64,000 nucleotides of DNA, from positions 186,001-250,000 of the forward strand of contig NZ_JAKWBE010000011.1 in the NCBI RefSeq assembly GCF_022513565.1, given 5' to 3'. The notes beneath the pieces are model-generated. The model was not told the DNA's origin and did not search any database. It was given only the letters and a program-made list of their open reading frames with translations. Positions 59,138 through 64,000 of the stretch are shown here, in pieces. Numbering within the stretch: the first letter of the stretch is position 1; every line of letters starts with the position of its first letter. This stretch comes from Streptomyces gilvus (GTDB lineage: Bacteria; Actinomycetota; Actinomycetes; Streptomycetales; Streptomycetaceae). Both the position numbers and the translations under genes were made by a program.

Positions 59138-59157
59138 GGCGGTGAACTCCCTGATGA

Positions 59158-59211
59158 TTGAAACCTCAAACTCTATGGGGCGAGCCTACGTCGCATTTGT
59201 TTAATGTTCAA
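59158..59211. promoter_or_regulatory. MarR-type sites in the LigB/marR divergent gap
   Basis: TTGAAACCTCAA (59158-59169) has TTGA/TCAA symmetry and lies at the dioxygenase promoter. TTGTTTAATGTTCAA (59197-59211) has TTG/CAA ends and lies just upstream of the marR -10 candidate TACAGT (59224-59229). That -10 ends 6 bases before the marR ATG, so marR is probably leaderless. Confidence 0.55.
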
Positions 59212-59235
59212 GAAGAGGTCTCGTACAGTAGATGC

Positions 59236-59763
59236 ATGAACACGGCATCCGCATCCGCTGACGAGACCGAGACCGCCCCCGAGGCCCACTGGCTCACGCA
59301 GGAGGAACAGCGCGTCTGGCGCTCCTATCTGCACGCCACCACGCTCCTGGAGGACCATCTCGACCGCCAGCTCCAGCGCGACGCGGGCATGCCGCACATC
59401 TACTACGGCCTCCTCGTCGGCCTCGCCGCGGCCCCGCACAGTCGGCTGCGGATGACGGAGCTGGCGATGAAGGCGAAGATCACCCGCTCCCGGCTCTCGC
59501 ACGCCATAGCGCGCCTGGAGAAGAACGGCTGGGTGCGCCGCGAGGAGTGCCCCTCCGACAAGCGGGGCCAGTTCGCGGTGCTCACCCCGCAGGGCCACGA
59601 GGTGCTCGACCGCACCGCGCCGGGCCATGTGAGGGCCGTACGGCAGGCGGTGTTCGATCGGCTGACCCCCGAACAGCAGCAGGCCCTCGGCGAGATCATG
59701 CAGATCGTCGCCGAGGGCCTGGAACCCGACGAGGCGGGAGCGGACCTGCCCTGGCTCCGCTGA
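59236..59763 (+). CDS. MarR-family regulator
   Basis: 175 aa MarR winged helix: WRSYLHATTLLEDHLDRQLQRDAGMPHIYYGLLVGLAAAPHSRLRMTELAMKAKITRSRLSHAIARLEKNGWVRREECPSDKRGQFAVLTPQGHEVL. The ATG at 59236 opens MNTASASADE and is probably the first transcribed base. It likely represses the divergent dioxygenase and responds to a phenolic ligand. Confidence 0.92.
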   Translation: MNTASASADETETAPEAHWLTQEEQRVWRSYLHATTLLEDHLDRQLQRDAGMPHIYYGLLVGLAAAPHSRLRMTELAMKAKITRSRLSHAIARLEKNGWVRREECPSDKRGQFAVLTPQGHEVLDRTAPGHVRAVRQAVFDRLTPEQQQALGEIMQIVAEGLEPDEAGADLPWLR

Positions 59764-59798
59764 GCCGCTCACTCAGCGGGCCGGGGCAGATCCCGGGG

Positions 59799-59835
59799 CC
59801 GTACGCGGGGGGCGTCCCCTTCCTCCCGCGTACGG
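59799..59835. terminator. Convergent terminator
   Basis: CCGTACGCGGG (59799-59809) and CCCGCGTACGG (59825-59835), perfect 11-bp arms, between marR and the converging exporter gene. Confidence 0.85.
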
Positions 59836-59869
59836 AGGTTTCCGAAGGGGTACGGCCGTACGGGGGCCG

Positions 59870-61411
59870 TCAGTGGGCGACCACCGGGACGGCCGGCTCG
59901 TCCTCGACGCCCTCCTCGGAGCCGGTGACGGTGGTCGAGCCGGGGGTGCCGGTGTTGACCAGGGTCACCACGACCACCGCGGCGAGCACCAGCATGCCGA
60001 CGGCGAACCAGATGGCGTTGGTGTAGCCGTGCACCTGGCCCTGCAGGGCCACCAGCTGCTGCTGGGACTTGGAGCTCGCGCCGGCGATGTGGTCCTTGAT
60101 GTACGAGGTCGTCGCGGACGCGGCGATCGTGTTCAGCAGGGCCGTGCCGATCGCGCCGCCCACCTGCTGCGAGGTGTTGACCATCGCGGAGGCGACACCG
60201 GCGTCCCGGGGCTCGACACCGAGCGTGGCCAGGGACATGGCCGGCATGAACGCCGTACCCATGCCGAGACCGAGCAGCAGCATCGCGGGCAGGATCGTCG
60301 AGGCGTACGAGGAGCCGATCTCCAGCTGCGTCATCAGCAGCATGCCGACCGCGGCGACCAGGAAGCCGGGGCCCATCAGGGCGCGGGCCGGGACCCGGGT
60401 CATCAGCCGGGTGCCGATCTGGGTGGAGCCGACCATCATGCCGGCGATCATCGGCAGGAAGGCGAAGCCCGTCTTGATCGGCGAGAAGCCCTTCACGACC
60501 TGCAGGTAGTAGGTCAGGAAGAGGAAGGTGCCGAACATCGCGATGATGGCGATGCCGAGCGAGAGGTAGATGCCGCCGCGGTTGCGGTCGGTGACCACGC
60601 GCAGGGGCAGCAGCGGGGCCTTGACGCGGGCCTCGGTGACGACGAAGGCGAGCAGCAGGACCGCGGAGGCGACGAACAGGCCGACGGTCATGGAGTCGCC
60701 CCAGCCGTCGGACTCGGCGCGGGTGAAGCCGTAGACCAGCGAGACCAGGCCGAGGGTGGAGAGCAGGACGCCGGGGATGTCGAGCGGGTTGCGGTTGCGG
60801 CCGCCCTCCGGCTCACGGATGACGAAGTACGCGCCGAGCGCGGCGACGATGGCGAAGGGGATGTTCACGAAGAACGTCCAGCGCCAGTCCAGGTACTCGG
60901 TCAGCACGCCGCCGAGGATGAAACCGACGGCGCCGCCGCCGCCGGCGATCGCGCCGTAGATGCCGAAGGCCTTGGCGCGCTCCTTGGCGTCCGTGAACAT
61001 CACGGCGAGCAGGGAGAGCGCGGCGGGGGCGAGCATGGCGCCGAAGATGCCCTGGAGGGCACGGGCGCCGAACATCATGGCGCCGGTGGTGGCCGCTCCG
61101 CCGAGCGCGGAGGCGGCGGCGAAGCCGGTCAGGCCGATGACGAAGGCGCGCTTGCGGCCCCACAGGTCGGCTATGCGGCCGCCGAACAGCAGCAGACCGC
61201 CGAAGGCGAGCGCGTAGGCCGTCACGACCCACTGGCGGTTGCCGTCGGAGATGCCCAGGTCCTGCTGGGCGGAGGGCAGCGCGATGTTCACGATGGTGGC
61301 GTCGAGGACGACCATCAGCTGGGCGAGCGCGATGAAGACGAGCGCCTTCCAGCGGTTGGAGTCGGGAGCACCGACGGTGCTTCCTGGAGCCTTTGAGGCT
61401 GTGTCAGACAT
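59870..61411 (-). CDS. DHA2-family MFS drug exporter
   Basis: 513 aa, fourteen helices. LAQLMVVLDATIVNIALPSAQ, GGRIADLWGRKRAF and GGGGAVGFILGGVL are DHA2 motifs D1, A and C. The ATG at 61411 is preferred to a GTG four codons upstream. It follows tetR on the same strand across a 119-bp gap that contains the palindrome CGTCGTCGACGACG, a possible operator. Confidence 0.92.
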   Translation of the reverse strand: MSDTASKAPGSTVGAPDSNRWKALVFIALAQLMVVLDATIVNIALPSAQQDLGISDGNRQWVVTAYALAFGGLLLFGGRIADLWGRKRAFVIGLTGFAAASALGGAATTGAMMFGARALQGIFGAMLAPAALSLLAVMFTDAKERAKAFGIYGAIAGGGGAVGFILGGVLTEYLDWRWTFFVNIPFAIVAALGAYFVIREPEGGRNRNPLDIPGVLLSTLGLVSLVYGFTRAESDGWGDSMTVGLFVASAVLLLAFVVTEARVKAPLLPLRVVTDRNRGGIYLSLGIAIIAMFGTFLFLTYYLQVVKGFSPIKTGFAFLPMIAGMMVGSTQIGTRLMTRVPARALMGPGFLVAAVGMLLMTQLEIGSSYASTILPAMLLLGLGMGTAFMPAMSLATLGVEPRDAGVASAMVNTSQQVGGAIGTALLNTIAASATTSYIKDHIAGASSKSQQQLVALQGQVHGYTNAIWFAVGMLVLAAVVVVTLVNTGTPGSTTVTGSEEGVEDEPAVPVVAH

Positions 61412-61530
61412 GGGGGTACCCACTTCGGGACTTCGTGACGGAAAAACGGAGACGAAGACTGACGGCCCGTCGTCGACGACGGCCGCACTGCTCGGAGATT
61501 GGGACTGGTGTGGAGCGCTGAACTAATCGG

Positions 61531-62184
61531 TCAGGGCCGGCGCAGCTCCTCCACGGTCGTGGGCGTCCCGGGCAGGACCGACGGGGCCGGAGCCCGGAGG
61601 CCGTCCAGGAACAGCTGCAGATGACGGTGGACGAAGCGGTCGTTGACGAGGCAGCCGGTGCCGGCCGGGGGCCGGCTGAGCTGGGCGACGACGATCATCA
61701 GGTCGCCGACGCTCACATCGGTGCGGAGCCGGCCGGCCCGCTTGGCGCGGTCCATGAGCTCCACGACGGTCTGCTCCAGCCGCTCGCGTGCCGCTTCGAG
61801 GTCGGGGTGGTGCTGGTCGAAGGTGCTGGAGACCATCGGGCACAGCGCGCTGACCCGCTCGTCGGCGGACGCGTGCACGAACCGCTCCAGCGCCTCGAAG
61901 GCGTCCCCGGTCTCGGCGAGTGCCTGCTCGGCCGCCTCCGACGTCCGGTCCATGACGGAGCAGACGACCTCGCGGACGAGCGCGTCGCGATCGGGGAAGT
62001 TGCGGTACACCGTGGCGTTGCCGACGCCGGCCCGGCGGGCGATCTCGTCGAGCGGCACGTCGGGGCCGAACTCGGTGAACATCTCGCGGGCGGCGCTGAC
62101 GATCCGCTCCCGGTTGCGCACGGCGTCGGCGCGGGGCCTGGTCGCCTTGCGCTGTGCGGGCTGCGTGGTCGTCGTGGCGGTCAC
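61531..62184 (-). CDS. TetR-family regulator of the adjacent exporter
   Basis: 217 aa. HTH: RNRERIVSAAREMFTEFGPDVPLDEIARRAGVGNATVYRNFPDRDALVREVV, followed by a helical ligand domain. The GTG at 62184 has GGAGG 7 bases upstream; an in-frame start at 62277 lacks a site. Upstream lie two inverted copies of a 19-bp element that are probably its operators. Confidence 0.92.
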   Translation of the reverse strand: MTATTTTQPAQRKATRPRADAVRNRERIVSAAREMFTEFGPDVPLDEIARRAGVGNATVYRNFPDRDALVREVVCSVMDRTSEAAEQALAETGDAFEALERFVHASADERVSALCPMVSSTFDQHHPDLEAARERLEQTVVELMDRAKRAGRLRTDVSVGDLMIVVAQLSRPPAGTGCLVNDRFVHRHLQLFLDGLRAPAPSVLPGTPTTVEELRRP

Positions 62185-62245
62185 GGCGTCCTCCTCGGTT
62201 CTGGGGCCCGTCGCCGGGCTGTTCGGCCGACGGGCGGTGCGATGC

Positions 62246-62300
62246 GGGGAAGGGCTCCCCGTTTCGCTCGGACGCATGATTAAACGGGGAGGGCGTCCCC
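62246..62300. promoter_or_regulatory. Two inverted 19-bp operator-like elements upstream of tetR
   Basis: GGGGAAGGGCTCCCCGTTT (62246-62264) and AAACGGGGAGGGCGTCCCC (62282-62300) are inverted copies that agree at 15 of 19 positions, with 17 bp between. Each is itself a partial palindrome (GGGGA...TCCCC). They lie 62 bp upstream of tetR and about 170 bp from the peptidase start. Confidence 0.6.
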
Positions 62301-62468
62301 GGTTATTTCCCGCCCGCCGCCCTATTTCCTGTGACCTGAGTCACACCCGCGTTCATGCGGGAAACCCCGTTCGGACTCCTCCAGCGAGCGCCCGTCCCGG
62401 CCCCGAACCAGGGTGATCGAAAGGGCGCAGCCCACCGCCGACGGCTGCCATGGAGGAAGGGCCCGTGC

Positions 62469-63746
62469 ATGCCGTCCAGCCGTCGGATACGCCCGCGCAC
62501 GGTGGCCGCCCTCGCGTCCGTGACCGCGCTGATCCTGGCGCTCGGCATCGCGGCCGACACCCGCCCGCCCGGCACCGGCACTCGCGCGGCCGGGGCGGGC
62601 CCGAGCGCGATGGCCCGCAGCGCCGCCCTCACCCCCTGCATGATCACCGGCAACCGAGTCGTCCAGATGTCCGAGGGCGTGCCGACCACGACGGGCTACT
62701 CCCGTTCCACGGGGACCGTGCACGCCCTGACGCTGATGATCGACTTCCCGGACGCGCCGGGACCGGGCGACGCCCTCGACCGCTTCCACGAGTTCTTCCC
62801 CAGGACCCGCGAGTGGTTCCGCACCGCCTCCTACGGCCGGCTCGACTACCGCCCAGAGACCCCGATCCCGCACTGGCTGCGCATGCCGAAGCCGTTCAGG
62901 GCGTACGGCATAGAGCGCGGCGCCCCCTTCGACCCCGGCTACCGGGAGCTGGTCCAGGACATCGTCGCCGCCGCCGATCCGCAGGTGGACTTCCGCTCGT
63001 ACGACTTCCTGAACGTGCTGGTGACCCCGAACGCGGGGCCCTCGGCGCTGGACACGGTGCTGTCGGTGACCTTCGCGGGCAACGCGGACGCGCCCGTGGC
63101 CGACGGGGTGCCGGTGGCCAACGCGTCCTTCGTGTACTCCCGGCAGGACGACGGCTCGGGCTCCTACGCGCAGACCGGCTACCGCGTCCTGCCCCACGAG
63201 AACGGGCACGTCTTCGGGCTGCCCGACCTGTACACACAGGAGGGCGGGGGCGCGGTCGGCCACTGGGACATCATGAGCGAGGACTGGGGGGCCGACAACG
63301 ACCTGCTGGGCTGGCACAAGTGGAAGCTCGGCTGGCTGGACCCGTCGCAGGTCAGCTGCGCGGCGGCGCGGGGCACGACCGAGTACACGCTGACCCCGCT
63401 GGCCCGCGCGGGCGGCCCCAAGCTGGTGTTCGTGCCGGTCAGCCGCCGCGCCGGGTACGCGCTGGAGCTGCGCACCCGCGAGGGCAACGACGAGGCCGTG
63501 TGCCGGGCGGGGGTCCTCGTCTACCGGGTCGACGCGGACGTGGACACCGGGATGGGACCGGTGACGGTGTACGACTCCCACCCCGACAGCGGCGGCTGCA
63601 CCCGCAGCCCCAACGTCAACGCGGAACTGTCGGACGCCCCGTTCACCCCGGGCGAGGTCTTCCGCGACCCGAAGCGGGGGATCCGGATCGCGGTGACGGG
63701 AGTGGACGGGACGGGGGCGTACCGGGTGCTGGTCACTCGGCGGTGA
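62469..63746 (+). CDS. Secreted M6-like metallopeptidase
   Basis: 425 aa. A signal peptide (RRIRPRTVAALASVTALILALGIAADT) leads to an extracellular M6/immune-inhibitor-A-like protease. The zinc motif is PHENGHVFGLPDLY (His-Glu-x-x-His with downstream Asp), and VGHWDIMSEDWG, LGWHKWKLGWL are conserved supports. Four Cys may form disulfides. The ATG at 62469 lies behind GGAGG; the frame opens at 62355 but the leader pattern favours 62469. The last codons are copied in the following 39-bp array. Confidence 0.9.
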   Translation: MPSSRRIRPRTVAALASVTALILALGIAADTRPPGTGTRAAGAGPSAMARSAALTPCMITGNRVVQMSEGVPTTTGYSRSTGTVHALTLMIDFPDAPGPGDALDRFHEFFPRTREWFRTASYGRLDYRPETPIPHWLRMPKPFRAYGIERGAPFDPGYRELVQDIVAAADPQVDFRSYDFLNVLVTPNAGPSALDTVLSVTFAGNADAPVADGVPVANASFVYSRQDDGSGSYAQTGYRVLPHENGHVFGLPDLYTQEGGGAVGHWDIMSEDWGADNDLLGWHKWKLGWLDPSQVSCAAARGTTEYTLTPLARAGGPKLVFVPVSRRAGYALELRTREGNDEAVCRAGVLVYRVDADVDTGMGPVTVYDSHPDSGGCTRSPNVNAELSDAPFTPGEVFRDPKRGIRIAVTGVDGTGAYRVLVTRR

Positions 63747-63905
63747 GGGGGCGGGGCGCACCGGGTGCTGGGCACCCGGCGGTGAGGGGGCGGGGCGTAC
63801 CGGGTGCTGGGCACCCGGCGGTGAGGGGGCGGGGCGCACCGGGTGCTGGGCACCCGGCGGTGAGGGGGCGGGGCGTCTTGGGTGCCGGGCGCCCGGCGGT
63901 GAGCT
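63719..63905. repeat. 39-bp tandem array starting in the peptidase gene end
   Basis: ACCGGGTGCTGG followed by CACCCGGCGGTGAGGGGGCG recurs every 39 bp (GGTGAGG at 63742, 63781, 63820, 63859; a diverged GGTGAGC at 63898). The first copy is the coding end YRVLVTRR plus stop; each further copy repeats the stop TGA. The unit length is a multiple of three. Confidence 0.95.
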
Positions 63906-63957
63906 GGTGCCGGTCGCATTACCGTAGGGCTGCCCTGATCGCCGTACCGGAGATGCG

Positions 63958-64000
63958 ATGCCCGCGAAGCCCGAGCCCGACGCCGTCGCCGCGTCCGTCG
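63958..64000 (+). CDS. Start of an unidentified gene (cut by window end)
   Basis: ATG at 63958 with GGAG at 63949-63952, reading MPAKPEPDAVAASV to the window edge. Too short to classify; reading-frame base bias (G or C in third position) supports coding. Confidence 0.45.
   Translation, partial: MPAKPEPDAVAASV

Overview
The window is high-GC actinobacterial chromosome, almost certainly Streptomyces. Evidence: very GC-rich codon use, GTGA/ATGA stop-start overlaps, an SsgA-like sporulation protein, SepX, the sigma factor HrdD beside a phosphinothricin-type acetyltransferase, a fruRKA operon, and rare TTA codons. From memory, the order PBP-PBP-ssgE-nickel/cobalt ECF operon ... galU ... mscL ... 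fruRKA ... TetR-hrdD-pat matches the core of the S. coelicolor chromosome around SCO3156-SCO3210. I could not run that comparison.

Layout. 1-6.4 kb: two tandem penicillin-binding proteins, ssgE, and a nickel/cobalt ECF transporter (nikM-nikQ-nikO) with a Nur-like box over its promoter; it runs into ohrR, with ohr next. 7-14.3 kb: serine hydrolase, DUF1876, DMT exporter, YbaK deacylase, cysteine hydrolase, a small membrane protein, then a TetR-MMPL transporter pair. 14.4-23.5 kb: a tricorn-type protease, an FMO-hydrolase-SDR operon facing a MerR regulator, exonuclease III and a GNAT.

23,612-29,606 is an accessory island of about 6.0 kb: an AICE-type integrative element in the 3' half of a tRNA-Ala(CGC) gene. 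A 44-bp exact repeat bounds it. It carries HTH/TPR regulator, ABM-fold protein, a zinc-ribbon-like protein with a TTA codon, a 70-aa ORF, a RepSA-like HUH replication initiator, excisionase and tyrosine integrase. It has no FtsK/TraB translocase, so it looks like a replicating, excisable, non-self-transmissible element.

29.7-35.3 kb holds a conserved divisome neighbourhood (sepX/glpR, rimJ-like, mogA, moaC, moeA/glp, galU). 35-47 kb: 5-FCL, penicillin acylase family enzyme, a CPA-type antiporter with a CTG start, an MFS carrier, FmdB, MTA phosphorylase, a SAF-domain protein, MscL, a 58-aa protein, a P1 peptidase and DUF6227. 47.5-54 kb: the fruR-fruK-fruA fructose PTS operon with its promoter and paired inverted operators, then an MFS exporter divergent from a WYL regulator. 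55-59 kb: a frameshifted TetR gene, hrdD with a consensus SigR promoter, pat, and a LigB dioxygenase divergent from MarR. 59-64 kb: a DHA2 exporter with TetR regulator, a secreted M6-like metallopeptidase, and the first codons of one more gene.

A recurrent oddity: at six loci the 3' end of a gene, including or abutting its stop codon, is tandemly duplicated with different unit lengths (13, 34, 26, 25, 15 and 39 bp). A separate 40-bp minisatellite follows mtnP.
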